DNA of 64,000 nucleotides from Jaminaea rosea (Eukaryota > Basidiomycota > Exobasidiomycetes > Microstromatales): contig NW_020289982.1 of assembly GCF_003144245.1 (NCBI RefSeq), positions 248,001-312,000 of the forward strand, given 5' to 3'. Shown here in pieces: positions 1-10,164 of this stretch. How positions within the stretch are numbered: the first letter of the stretch is position 1; every line of letters begins with the position of its first letter. The position numbers and the translations under genes were made by a program. The notes beneath the pieces are model-generated. The model worked only from the letters and a program-made list of their open reading frames with translations. It was not told the DNA's origin and made no database searches.

Positions 1-18
1 GGACCTTCCCTTTTTCAG

Positions 19-345
19 GCTCTCGCCTTCATTTCTGGGTGCGATGTCGCCACCGCCAACCAGTCCAACATCACACGCGCCAGCGCGTCTTTCGAATCGG
101 TGGTGATGCATGGCAAAGACTCCTCGCGAATGCTTCGCAACACCTTTTCGTCCCGCTCATACATTCGAGTGCAGCGTCGCCTCACTTTTCCCGGCGGGGA
201 GGGGGACCCCTCGTTCGAGGAGGCTTCGCGGGCCATGAATCAACGCCTCCTCATGGTGACATGGGGTCGAGACCAAGGTCATTCAGCGAGATGGACTGTA
301 GTTACCACGCTCGTCACCTCACCCGGCTCGTCTGCCGCGGCTTAG
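19..345 (+). CDS. 3' terminal exon of an unidentified gene (partial, left edge)
   Basis: The window opens with a pyrimidine tract ending in CAG (bases 4-18), which looks like a 3' splice site. A frame runs from base 19 to a TAG at 343-345, giving about 108 residues beginning ALAFISGCDVATANQSNIT. I do not recognise the family. The composition is mixed and protein-like up to a Ser/Ala-rich end. The opposite strand over the same bases also has a short open frame, so coding strand is not certain. The rest of the gene would lie to the left of the window. Confidence 0.3.
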   Translation, partial: ALAFISGCDVATANQSNITRASASFESVVMHGKDSSRMLRNTFSSRSYIRVQRRLTFPGGEGDPSFEEASRAMNQRLLMVTWGRDQGHSARWTVVTTLVTSPGSSAAA

Positions 346-645
346 TAGCCTTGGGGGCGGGGCCTTGAGAGGACAGGAGGCGGAACAAGCACACGTCCAG
401 TAGCCAAGGCAGTTCCGAAGACGGGCTCAGGCTCAGGCTCAGGCTATGGTGGCGCAGGACGATCGCTACCTCAGTGGTGCGCGACTGAGAGAAAGCTTGC
501 ATCGCTGCAGCATCTTCGAGCCTTCTTCAAGAGTACATATGAAACGACTGAAACATGCGATCTGAGATCTTTCCCCCATCACCATTCCTCTTCACCTAAA
601 CGCGGCATCACCGACCTCGCCAGTCTCACTCTATCCTTTAGCACC
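346..645. other. Intergenic: 3' flank of the left-edge exon and promoter of the next gene
   Basis: No gene is evident. A GGCTCA hexamer is repeated three times at 424-441. The final 60 bases before the next ATG are pyrimidine-rich, as is common in fungal leaders. Confidence 0.4.
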
Positions 646-2166
646 ATGTTCGCCACGCCTACTCGCCAGCCTGCGCGCGCCTTTCGCCGCCATACTCAGG
701 CCTCTTTCTTCACGCCCGGTCCTCAAACACCACCCGACACAGAGGTCGAAGCGTCGCCTTTCCCCGGCAAGCTTGACCTCAGCTTCCCAGCCTTCACCGA
801 TCCCTTCGCCTCCGTGCGCATGGGCATGCCAGTCATCGCCCCTCCCAGTCCAGCAACATCAGACGAGGAAGATGATGACGACATGGACATCAAGACGCCA
901 TCGAGCATCAGCCGTCTGCCCAGTGCCACGGCTCGACCCTCGAGCCTTGTGGCCAAGCCGCAAGTCCAGAAGCCTTGCGAACCACGACCCACCGTCCTCG
1001 TCGTTGGTGTTGGCTACGTCGGCAGACATCTCGTCGAGCGCTTCAGCGATGCTTGCGATGTTGTCGGCTTGGACCTCAGCGCATCTCGCTGCGATCTGCT
1101 CTGCCGCGAGTTCAAGGCAGATGGCTTGAGCAACATCACGATGATCTCAGACATCGAGCAGGACGAGCGCTGCTCTACCTTTGACTTGGCCCTCATCTCA
1201 GTCCCGACGCTCCTGCTTGCGGACAACAAGACTGTCGACACAAAGCACATTCGCGCCGCCGTGGAAGTCGTCTCTCAGCGAGCAAGGCCTGGAAGCACTG
1301 TTGTCATCGAGTCGAGCGTCACCGTCGGCATGACCAGGGCTCTCCTTGGACCCGAGGGCGCCAATCTGCGTGCTCGAGGCATCTTTGTTGGCTTCAGCCC
1401 GGAGCGCGTAGACCCCGGCCGCACCCTGCCGCGTTTCGAGGACATTCCCAAGGTCGTCTCAGGCATCGACGACGCAAGCCTCGCCGCTATCACTCGTCTC
1501 TACTCGCGCTCCTTCAACAGTGTCGTACCCGTGCGCTCCCTCGAGACGGCCGAGTTCTGCAAGCTCTACGAGAATTGCCAGCGTCTCATGCTCATTACCT
1601 ACGTCAACGAAATGGCAGACGCTTGCGAGCAGCACGGCGTCAACATCCACGACGTGTGCGCCGCGAGCGCTACCAAGCCCTTCGGCTTCACGCCCTTCAA
1701 TCCCTCTCTCGGAGCGGGCGGTCACTGCATTCCTGTCAACTGCTGGTATCTTCTGCAAAACTGCGAGATCCCTGTGCTGCGAGCTGCTGCCGTGTCCAAC
1801 AGGCAGCGACCCGCACGCAAGGCAAAGGAGATTGCTCTCCTCGCCCACGAGCGCAACAGCCGCGCGGGAGACCACCCTCCCTCGGTCCTCATCTACGGCA
1901 TGGGCTTCAAGGCAGGAGAGGCGTCGCTCGCCTACGCACCAACTGTCACCCTCGCCAGGGAGCTCGAGGAGCAAGGTTGCAGGGTCTCGTACTTTGACGA
2001 CTACGTCAAGACGGAGGAGTGGAGGAGCTTGCCGCGAGAAGCCTTTAACAGCTACCGCGTCGACGCCCTTTTCGACATCGTCGTGGTAGCGCAGAAGCCT
2101 TCTTTCAGCGACCGACGTGTCCTCGACGAACTCTCATCTGCTCGTGTCATTTCATTCGTGCAGTAG
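646..2166 (+). CDS. Nucleotide-sugar dehydrogenase (UDP-glucose/GDP-mannose dehydrogenase family)
   Basis: Single-exon gene, 506 residues. The family oxidises C6 of a UDP- or GDP-sugar to the acid with two NAD+. Residues 1-112 are a Ser/Pro-rich, acidic extension absent from bacterial relatives. The Rossmann motif GVGYVG lies at 121-126. A conserved segment GFSPERVDPG lies at 249-258, a Lys/Asn pair at K306/N310, and the catalytic cysteine is C361 in GAGGHCIPVN. The C-terminal UDP-binding domain begins near 408 (VLIYGMGFKAGEA). GFSPERVDPG is typical of the WecC/TviB/WbpA branch, which uses N-acetylated UDP-sugars, rather than of eukaryotic UDP-glucose dehydrogenase; that substrate is inferred. 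ATG 646 is chosen because it is the first in frame and follows a pyrimidine-rich leader. Confidence 0.88.
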   Translation: MFATPTRQPARAFRRHTQASFFTPGPQTPPDTEVEASPFPGKLDLSFPAFTDPFASVRMGMPVIAPPSPATSDEEDDDDMDIKTPSSISRLPSATARPSSLVAKPQVQKPCEPRPTVLVVGVGYVGRHLVERFSDACDVVGLDLSASRCDLLCREFKADGLSNITMISDIEQDERCSTFDLALISVPTLLLADNKTVDTKHIRAAVEVVSQRARPGSTVVIESSVTVGMTRALLGPEGANLRARGIFVGFSPERVDPGRTLPRFEDIPKVVSGIDDASLAAITRLYSRSFNSVVPVRSLETAEFCKLYENCQRLMLITYVNEMADACEQHGVNIHDVCAASATKPFGFTPFNPSLGAGGHCIPVNCWYLLQNCEIPVLRAAAVSNRQRPARKAKEIALLAHERNSRAGDHPPSVLIYGMGFKAGEASLAYAPTVTLARELEEQGCRVSYFDDYVKTEEWRSLPREAFNSYRVDALFDIVVVAQKPSFSDRRVLDELSSARVISFVQ

Positions 2167-3319
2167 AAGTGGCAGGTGCCGCGACGCCGCCAATATCTTT
2201 CTCTCATTCTTTCTTCACTCATACACGGCTTGCCTCTGTGAGGCCTCTTCATGTCATCGTTCAGCATATTATGTCACCGAGAATCAAAGTTGCTTTTTCT
2301 AAACACTCTGAATTGCTGCGTCGCGTCCGTTAGTCTCCTGCCTTACGAGACAACGATCCTTCTCAGCACGAGGTATCAATTGCCAGGCGCAAAAGAACGT
2401 CTCTACTGCTCTCTGCCATCTCCCAGCCAGCCTTTCGAGCTTTGCTGCTGCTGTAGGAGCCTGTCCAGGAACTTCTTTCGGGCGACGAGCTGCCGCAACG
2501 TGGCCAGCCCCTTCGCCTGCATCGTCAGCGCTGATTGAGAAAGCCCGCGGACCGTAACGGAGCAGTCATTTTGCAGAGCCGCTGTTCGACGGAGCGTCGG
2601 GGGATGTGGTGGCCGCCCCTCGCCACCAACTCCCGCGTCTGCCGAGTTACCGTAGCGGGAAGGAGTCCCCAACCCCTTTGTCGCACGACCTCACGCAGCG
2701 GCTCCGCTTCCCTTTCCTACTTTGTCGCTCTACTGTGCCCGGAGCTGCATCTGATTTTTTTCATACTCGTCGCAACACCTCGGTGGGCCAAAAGTAGATG
2801 TTGAGACTTTCACGACAGCCCTACCTTGTCGTATGCGTCGGCAATGTTGTAGTGATGAAGCCGATGACTGCAATGCAGTACGGGATGCGCCTTGCAGTTG
2901 CGTTGCGTGGCAGATTTCTTTGCCTGGACCTGCATCGATCCCCGCTCGAAGGAGAGGCCGGGCGGGCTGCAGAGGCCGGCAAGCGCCACCACTGCGCGTG
3001 AACCACGCGTTCTGATATACCCAGATTCTTCTAACCGCGGCTGGCTGGACCTCTGACAGGCAGTGATTCGAACGGCAGGCTATTTTGATTCTTGCCCTGC
3101 GAGAGCTTCCCGCTCTTCCTTGAGGTGGCTTACTGGAAGCCTAGACATCCTTGATGGTGGCTTTGACTGAAGAAGAACGAGGACGCCCACCAAGGTAGGC
3201 AGTAGTCCTTGGACTACATAGGACGCAGTCTCGTTTGCTCGAGTGGCAAGAACTTCCTCCTTGCTCGACGTCGCCACCACCAGCATCCTTCCGACTTCCC
3301 TCTTCATCCCGTCGTCGCC
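2167..3319. other. Intergenic, 1.15 kb, nothing recognised
   Basis: Open frames here are short and overlap on both strands with no recognisable family. It presumably holds the 3' UTR of the dehydrogenase gene and the promoter of the secreted-protein gene. No RNA gene was seen. Confidence 0.4.
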
Positions 3320-4452
3320 ATGAAGCTCTCTCTGCTCTCCCTGGCTGCCAGTCTCCTCCTTCTCGCAGCATCATCGCACGCCTCGCCTCTCCACTTCCTC
3401 CTGAAGCGTGAGAATGCCCTGGTAGCTGCTGTTTTCGGTAGCGTGAGCGATGGTTGCAAGCGCAGCTTGTATAGCCTGGCGATGGACGCGGAGGTCGAGT
3501 CGTGCTTGCACCTGCACGACTTTGCCAAGACGCTGTACAGCGTGAACCGGGCCAGCGAGAGCATTATCGAGCCAGTCGAGCAGTTCTTGTCCAAGGTGAG
3601 CGAGCACGCGAGGGGCAGTGTGAAGCAGTGGCATGACATCGTCAAGCTGACCGCTTCTTCTTCCCTCGAACGCTCCCATAGCAAGTGTGCAAGAAGGACG
3701 CCTGCTCAGCGGATGCCATCAATGCGGCGCAAGCCAACATCGCAGACGACTGCAAGGACGACCTCGCCAACAATGATGGCTTCAACATCGCCTACGTGCT
3801 GCAGTATGTCCTGTCGCGCTACAATCCTGCGAGGGAGGCTCTCTGTCTCCAGGACTCGACTCACCAGAACATGACGTGCTCAGCACAGCAACTCGAGTGC
3901 GTAGACCATCGTCGCCGTAGCTGCGCGCTCTCTCTCAATCTCGCCGCTCATCTTGCCTCGCCTTTTCCCCACTCGTACCACAGCCTCATCCAAACCACGT
4001 TCAATAGCAACGTCTCTCAATCGAGCCTCCTCAAGTTCTTCCAAACCGAAGAGACACCGCTCGACACCATGCTTCAGAGCATCAATGCCACGAACGAAAC
4101 GCGAAGCGCCTTCTGCAACAATTGCACGTACGCCTTCGCTACCACCTTCCTCCCCTACGCAGGGGACGACGTGCTCCTCAACTCGACGCGTCTCGACGCT
4201 CTGAGAAGCAACATCTCGTCCATCTGCGGTGAAAGCTTCCTGGATGGAAAGATGCCCGCTTCTGTCATGAACGGGACAGCGAAGAGCCCGTCAAAGGTGC
4301 GAGCACCTGTTCCGTCGGAGAATGGTACGGTGAGCGCCACCACGCCGGCGTCGAATGGAGCGCTGTCGTACGGGCGAGTTGCGGCGGCTACCTTGTCGAG
4401 TGTAGGGCTCGTGCCGTTGCTACTTGCTGCAGCCGTAGCGACGGTCCTTTGA
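3320..4452 (+). CDS. Secreted, probably GPI-anchored cell-surface protein
   Basis: Three exons: 3320-3595, 3682-3896 and 3984-4452, giving 319 residues. The first intron (donor GTGAGC, acceptor ATAG) joins in phase 0; without it the frame stops early. The second intron (87 bases, in frame) is less certain because reading through it also stays open. The N-terminus is a clear signal peptide (MKLSLLSLAASLLLLAASSHA). The mature part has many Cys and several N-glycosylation sequons (NMTC, NATNET, NGT), then a Ser/Thr/Pro-rich stretch and a C-terminal hydrophobic tail (SSVGLVPLLLAAAVATVL), the architecture of GPI-anchored fungal wall proteins. No enzyme motif was seen. The family is not recognised. 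Confidence 0.75.
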
Positions 4453-4716
4453 ACGTATGGGCCAGACAGCCGCCTTGTCACCTTTTGCCTCTAGCGTCAC
4501 CGATTCCAGCTCATGTACACCTTCACTCGGTCTCCTTTCAATGCCACGCATGGCCTCTGTCGCCTTCTCCATCCATTTGATGTGATTCAATTGATGTCGC
4601 GGCACAAGGAAGAATCTGAGATGCATCAACGATCGACCGGTGGGTTGGGCAAAAAGGGGCCGCCGTGGTGTAGATGAGGTCGGTAGTCGAGCCATGTCAT
4701 CGTCTTCGACGTCCGC

Positions 4717-7371
4717 CTAGTGATCCTTGCGATGGAACAAACCATGCGACTTCTTCTTCTGCTCATCCGTGACCAGCTTCGTATGCGGATGGTCAGGCTC
4801 CTCCCCCTTCTTCCCTCCTCCATCCACCTGAATATGCGCACAAGTCCTGATAGATCTGAGCCACTCATCCCCATTATCGTCATCGTCCTCAAACTCGGCG
4901 GGCAAGTTCGTTGGCCTGTTGAGACTTGACAGTCCCGGATCATTTGCGTGAGAGGGGTGATTGAGCAAGTTGAGTGCGTCTGAGCTGTTTGACCTGCTCA
5001 TCACAGGCGTGCGCGCGAGGGGTGAGTCGATGTCGCTGAAGCGACGCCCGCGCAGCAGGTCCCCAAGCGTGCAACGTAGATTGGGCTCGACAGCCATCAT
5101 TCTGCTGAGGGCTGAGCGGGTCTCGCGGGGCAGGAGACGGAAGATGCTGTCCGCGGCGCCTGAAGTGTACGTCGCAACGGACGAGATGCTGTCGCTGCGC
5201 GTCATCTTGCGACGAGGCGTGAAGGCGCTGCCAGTACCGCTGCCGCCGCCATTGTCGTCCGTCCCCACGGTTGTTCGCTCCTCGCTCGGGGATGAGACAT
5301 CCGCGTCGACGCCTGCGTTGCTGTTGCCCGATGTCATGGCGCCTCCTGCTGCGAGGAAGTCGCTGCCTCTACGCGAGTTGCCTGGACGCTCGGCCAGCGT
5401 AGAGCCCGTAGTCGTCTCCTCGACGGGCGAAGCCGCGCCAGAGAGGTGACGCTGCGGCGTCATATATCCTGCCTCTCTCGCAGTCAGAATCCTCGGCGTT
5501 TGCACGCCCGAGGGCTCCGGGCTGTCCGTCTGCTCCACCTGAGATAACTTGCCTCCTTTACCGCCCCCCGCCAGCGCCGCAGCGATACTATCTCTGACGG
5601 GAATGCCATCGGTCATGTACTCGCTGTGGGACTCCATCGCCTCTGGTGCCTGGCATAGCTCAGGATGGGAGCGCACGTACAGGCTGAAGCTCGGATCCGT
5701 CTTTGGGTCTGGGAGCTTCCACGGGAAACGGCGCAGCACCATGCAGAGGAAGATGATTGCGCAGCTCCACACGTCTGTGAGGCGCGGGTCGTACGTCTGC
5801 TGCGAGAGGACCTCAGGAGCCAGGTACGGATCTGATCCTACGACGCCCGTTGCGACAACTTTGCTCTTTCCGGGACTGTGGAAGACGGTCGCTGTGCCAA
5901 AGTCGATGATCTTGACGATGTTGCCCGTCGTCATGACGCAATTGTCGAGCTTGAGGTCGCGATGCGCCAATCCCATGCTGTGCAGGTAGTCGACACCGTC
6001 GATGATCTGGCGGAAGACGCAGTAGATCTCTTGGCGACACATCTTGCCGCCCATGACGACGGAGAAGAGGTCGAAGGGCGCGTACTCCATAACCTCGTAG
6101 TAGTGGCCATGGTCCGAGATGATATCGAGCGTCTGAATGATATTGACGTGATGTAGTGTGCTGCCAATGCAGAACTCGGCGGTCACCTTCTTGATGTACT
6201 CCTTCTCATTTTCGCCTGGTCTGCGCTGGCGAAACTCCTTGACGGCAAAGGTCGTGTGATCCTTCGAGCGCTTGATGAGACGGACAGTTCCACCTGCGCC
6301 TGAACCTAGCACCTTGCCCCACTTGCCGTACTTCTTGGCCAGATGCGCATGATCGTCACCCAAAGGCGGCGAGTCGTGGCCGTGCCGTCTACCACCAGGC
6401 GTAGCGCTACCCGATCGTTCACCATCGCTCGAATGATGGCCGATGTGATTCTGCAAGAAGCGGCGCAAGTCATGCAGAGGATTATGATGCCCTGCGTGAT
6501 CCTTCTTCTTCTTCCCTGTAGGCTTTTCATTCTCGACGGGAGATGCAGCACCGCTCGAATCCTGACCTGCAGCACCAACCTGCTCGCTGCCTCGGCGGGC
6601 ACCCAACTTGGCAAAGATGAATTGCGATGGCGTCGACGAGCCGCTATCGCGTTGATTGTTGTGGTGGTGCAAGTCGTGCGCCGCATCCACCCCTCGGGCG
6701 CCCGAGAGACCCGCAGCGCCAGGCCCTTGGCCCGCGCTTTTCGAAGGGTTCATCGAGCTCAACGTGTTTCTCCCAGAGGTATGACCACCCGTCTGGACTG
6801 GGGAGACGGTCATTGACTGCTGAGCGCTCGAGGGCCCTGAAGAGGCAGGCGACTGTGAGGTAGATGTGGGCGTCTCCCCAATGCTGCCTAAAGCGGGCGC
6901 CTTTTTGCCAGTCCCCACATGCTCAGCCAAGACTTCGCCCTCTCTCGCAGACGAAGGATCCGCGCCCACATTGCTCTTCCTTGCAGCCAAGGCTGCCCCA
7001 CTGGTACCGCCGAGCTCCGAAGCATCAGCGAGGGCTGCGCCGCCGCCGGGCAGGATGGAGGTGCGACCCGAAGCAGCTGTCAAGGGCGCTGCGGTCGGAA
7101 GGCCAGAAGGAGCCCTATTGTTGCTACTGTTGCCGCCCGCACCACCGTTACCATCGCCTGGACTTGTGGAAGGGGTGAGGACCTCGTATCCGGGCGCGTC
7201 CTTATTCTCACGTAGTCGCAGCTGCTGCGTAGCCGTGCTGAGGTGGACGACATCCGTCCCGCCGGGCGTCTTTGATCCGCCCTCGCCCTTTTTGGCGCCG
7301 CCGTTGCCGTTGCCGCTGTCTTGGCCAGCGCCGTGGGCGACGATAGCCTCCATTGGCCGTGAGGAAAGCAT
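4717..7371 (-). CDS. Ser/Thr protein kinase, Hal4/Sat4 (Npr1-related) family
   Basis: Single-exon gene, 884 residues. Fungal HAL-type kinases regulate plasma-membrane ion and nutrient transporters. Residues 1 to about 345 are Gly/Ser/Thr-rich and probably disordered, with a basic and His-rich patch before the kinase domain. Kinase landmarks: glycine loop [11 protein letters not shown] near 354, catalytic Lys in [14 protein letters not shown] near 469, DFGTA near 488, and SDPYLAPE as activation/APE segment. [17 protein letters not shown] is characteristic of the HAL group. Unusually, about 150 low-complexity residues (roughly 590-738) separate this from the last part of the C-lobe ([20 protein letters not shown]). 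The C-terminal tail is acidic, then Lys/His-rich. Both in-frame Met codons at the start are close together; I use the first. Confidence 0.87.
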   Translation of the reverse strand: MLSSRPMEAIVAHGAGQDSGNGNGGAKKGEGGSKTPGGTDVVHLSTATQQLRLRENKDAPGYEVLTPSTSPGDGNGGAGGNSSNNRAPSGLPTAAPLTAASGRTSILPGGGAALADASELGGTSGAALAARKSNVGADPSSAREGEVLAEHVGTGKKAPALGSIGETPTSTSQSPASSGPSSAQQSMTVSPVQTGGHTSGRNTLSSMNPSKSAGQGPGAAGLSGARGVDAAHDLHHHNNQRDSGSSTPSQFIFAKLGARRGSEQVGAAGQDSSGAASPVENEKPTGKKKKDHAGHHNPLHDLRRFLQNHIGHHSSDGERSGSATPGGRRHGHDSPPLGDDHAHLAKKYGKWGKVLGSGAGGTVRLIKRSKDHTTFAVKEFRQRRPGENEKEYIKKVTAEFCIGSTLHHVNIIQTLDIISDHGHYYEVMEYAPFDLFSVVMGGKMCRQEIYCVFRQIIDGVDYLHSMGLAHRDLKLDNCVMTTGNIVKIIDFGTATVFHSPGKSKVVATGVVGSDPYLAPEVLSQQTYDPRLTDVWSCAIIFLCMVLRRFPWKLPDPKTDPSFSLYVRSHPELCQAPEAMESHSEYMTDGIPVRDSIAAALAGGGKGGKLSQVEQTDSPEPSGVQTPRILTAREAGYMTPQRHLSGAASPVEETTTGSTLAERPGNSRRGSDFLAAGGAMTSGNSNAGVDADVSSPSEERTTVGTDDNGGGSGTGSAFTPRRKMTRSDSISSVATYTSGAADSIFRLLPRETRSALSRMMAVEPNLRCTLGDLLRGRRFSDIDSPLARTPVMSRSNSSDALNLLNHPSHANDPGLSSLNRPTNLPAEFEDDDDNGDEWLRSIRTCAHIQVDGGGKKGEEPDHPHTKLVTDEQKKKSHGLFHRKDH

Positions 7372-8274
7372 GTTATCGTGTGAGCGCGAGGAAGTGACGC
7401 TATATGCTGCACACGAGGCCTGCAGTCGTCTGGCTGGCTAGCTGGGATAGCTCTGTCCCGGCCAACGTTGAGGGTTTGGAGATGAGGATGAAGATGCGTG
7501 CGAAGCTGACTGTATGACGGACGACTGATACGCCTTTGCTGAGCGTGTCTCACGTCTCAGCGTCGTGATGACACGAGATTGGACAAGATGATGTCGGTAG
7601 GATGCGCTGATGGTCGAGTCGAGTGGAGTCAAGGCCACGCGCAGTCGAATTGAGGCGTGGTCGGCGACGACGACGACACTCGACTGCCTTGCTCGCGCCT
7701 GTTTCAGGCCCAGCGGAGAATGATGCAGCACCTGCCTGCCTCGCTCGCACTCGCGCTTCAAAGGAAGGCACGTCGCCGCTCGGTGCTGCTCGCTCGGCTC
7801 ACTCGCTTGCCGTTGGTCAATGAGGCAGCGAGCCAGAAAAGCAATCGCCGGTGGTGATGACGACGATGAGGGCGGCAAAGATGAGGTGACAAGATACTGG
7901 TGTATGGCGGACTAAGGGGATTGAGTGGATGAGGTCCAATGTCAAGATGACTCAAGAGGAGATCGGGCAATCTACCTTGCCCTGCGCAGTGAGCGCCAAA
8001 GGCAGGGCAGGCAGCTTCAAACCGCCACTTCCCCTCGGCGCCGATTCGACCGATCCGACCGCGACTGCCGGACCAGAGCAAGAAAGCTGCGCCGGCTGAA
8101 CATGTCGCAGCGAAGAGGGCGAAGATGACCGGATCGCAGAGGCGCCACCACACCACGAGATGATCGCAGTCATCGAAACTAGAACGACATTGGTTGACGG
8201 CAAACAACAATTGGAGCAGAAGAGATGGCTATACAAAAGCTACAGGTCCGTCAATTCGCTAGCCCGTCGCAACC
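7372..8274. other. Intergenic, 0.9 kb between two minus-strand genes
   Basis: Upstream region of the Hal4-like kinase and 3' flank of the PalI gene. Small frames occur in all phases but none looks like a protein. No RNA gene or repeat was seen. Confidence 0.4.
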
Positions 8275-10164
8275 TCAGTACTTCTCGCGCGGGTAGTACG
8301 ACTGCTGCTGATGGTGCGACGACGAGGAAGGCGGTACAGCAGGGAGGGGTCCCCTGCTCCTGCTAGTGCCCGCAGCACTCGCGCTCCTGCTTCCTCCACC
8401 CGCCCGCCTCGCCGCCTCCTGCTCAGCCGTGATCGCTCCAATGGCATGCTCATAGCTAGGCACGTCATGATGGTTCTGACTACCGCCTCCGCCGCCTCCG
8501 CCGCCATAGTAGTGCGACGAGCTCGCGGCTCCATTGTCCTCCTCGGCGTCGAAGTACATGCCGCTTGGCTCCTGCCAATGACCCTCACTCGTTCCGGCGC
8601 CTCCCTGTGTAGCTTGACGTTCCCTCTCCGCCTCTGCAGCACGTAGCTGCGCCTTCTCATCTCTCGGCGGCGAAGTGGCGGAGGCAGCGAGAGCTGACAG
8701 ACCAAACCCATCGTCCTGGGTAGGTCTCCTACGCTCATCTCGGTCGCGCTGCTCCTGCTGCACAGCTGATGCGTCTGTAGGCGCAGCACTTGCGCTTCTT
8801 GCCAGGATGCCTCCGGAAGCCGCTGCTGAGCCGGCGGCGCGTTGCGGCGTGGGCATGGCGAGGGCGCCTACTGCAGGTGCTGCGCTGCTGCTGCCAACGC
8901 CGCTATCATCGTAGTATGAGCCAGAGGGGCCAAGAGCGACGCCTTGCTCGTGGTGCGGTTGCTGCTGATGTTGCGGCGCGTAGTAGTCTTCGTATTGACC
9001 TTGGCTCTGATCGTAATAGTCCTGTTGCTGGGCATCGTGCGCACCGTAGCCTTGCTGCTGGCTGTGCGGGTCATAGTAGTCATGCTGAGGCTGCTGCTCC
9101 TGGTTCAGCCCGGCGCCATGTGCTCCAAAGCCGCCAACCTCATTATAGGCAACGGACTCGCGGTTATTGCCATTGCCCTGCCCGTAGACCGGTCCTACCC
9201 CGGGCACATAATGGCTAGCAGCGGCGGCACCTGCAGCAGCGCCCGCGCCTGCCGCCACCGTTGACCTGCCAGCGCCTCCCTGGCGTGCATAGCCATTGTG
9301 GTATGCCCCGTCATTGCCACCGCCGTAAGCCTGCCCGACAGCGTGGTGAACCTGACCATTGCCTCCGTCATCATAGTCATGCTTGAGGGGCACCTCATGC
9401 TCGGTCACATACTCAGCGAAGCGGGGAAGCTGCCCCTCCCCACCGTTCTTCTGGCGCCTGAGCCTGTCATTCTCAGCCTGCAGCGCATCCATTCTCATCC
9501 TCTCGCCGTATGACGCATCAGGATGCGGCGTGCTGTAGTCGTCTTTGTCCTTCTTGTTCCTCTTTCTGCCCCCACTCCCGCCTCGCCCGGCACAGCACGA
9601 GCAACAGACGGCGCATTGTGCTACGACCAGCACGATGAAGGCCGCTAGTGTGAGCCAGATGGCTGTACCATAGCTCGCTGTGCCACCATCGCTCTCTACG
9701 CGCTTCTTTGCGATGGTGAAAAGAGCGAAGTCCAACGCGAGGGCGATGAGCGTGACCGTCGTTGCGAAACCGGCCACCATGCTTGTGAGGAAGGCTGTCG
9801 CGAATCCGGTGCAATGCTGCAAAATTCCGAGCAGGAAGGCAACTGCGCTCAAGCCACACGCTACAGGATGCAGTACGAGTGTGTAGCTCAGCCCATGTAG
9901 GACGCTGGAGGAGAGCTGATTCGCATAAGGGATGTTGCCGTTGATCCCGAACAAGGAGCCAGCGTCAGAGAGCTTGTAGCCCACGGTCGTGCCGCTGCAT
10001 TGGTCGCCTACGCAGAAGCCCAAGCAGCCGAAAGTGACCGTACGACGTGCGGCGGTAACGGAGAGGAAGTAGATGGACTTGTTGACTGGGACCGAGGCGG
10101 TGCAGACTGCGAGGAGAACCGCAGCCACCAGGATAAGAATCGTTCCTGGCGTAGCGGGATTCAT
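8275..10164 (-). CDS. PalI/Rim9-type pH-response membrane protein
   Basis: Single-exon gene, 629 residues. PalI/Rim9 proteins are plasma-membrane partners of the PalH/Rim21 ambient-pH sensor. Four hydrophobic segments are visible: residues 8-24, about 92-117, 122-150 and 167-190. The extracellular loop between the first two carries the family signature with GCLGFC at 46-51, a further Cys at 56 and VGYKL. After a cytoplasmic Cys-rich stretch (CAVCCSCC) and a basic patch, about 430 residues are Gln/Tyr/Gly/Ser-rich and probably disordered; long variable tails are usual in this family. The first ATG starts six residues before the first span. SUR7-type proteins share the topology but not the GCLGFC pattern. 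Confidence 0.82.
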   Translation of the reverse strand: MNPATPGTILILVAAVLLAVCTASVPVNKSIYFLSVTAARRTVTFGCLGFCVGDQCSGTTVGYKLSDAGSLFGINGNIPYANQLSSSVLHGLSYTLVLHPVACGLSAVAFLLGILQHCTGFATAFLTSMVAGFATTVTLIALALDFALFTIAKKRVESDGGTASYGTAIWLTLAAFIVLVVAQCAVCCSCCAGRGGSGGRKRNKKDKDDYSTPHPDASYGERMRMDALQAENDRLRRQKNGGEGQLPRFAEYVTEHEVPLKHDYDDGGNGQVHHAVGQAYGGGNDGAYHNGYARQGGAGRSTVAAGAGAAAGAAAASHYVPGVGPVYGQGNGNNRESVAYNEVGGFGAHGAGLNQEQQPQHDYYDPHSQQQGYGAHDAQQQDYYDQSQGQYEDYYAPQHQQQPHHEQGVALGPSGSYYDDSGVGSSSAAPAVGALAMPTPQRAAGSAAASGGILARSASAAPTDASAVQQEQRDRDERRRPTQDDGFGLSALAASATSPPRDEKAQLRAAEAERERQATQGGAGTSEGHWQEPSGMYFDAEEDNGAASSSHYYGGGGGGGGSQNHHDVPSYEHAIGAITAEQEAARRAGGGSRSASAAGTSRSRGPLPAVPPSSSSHHQQQSYYPREKY

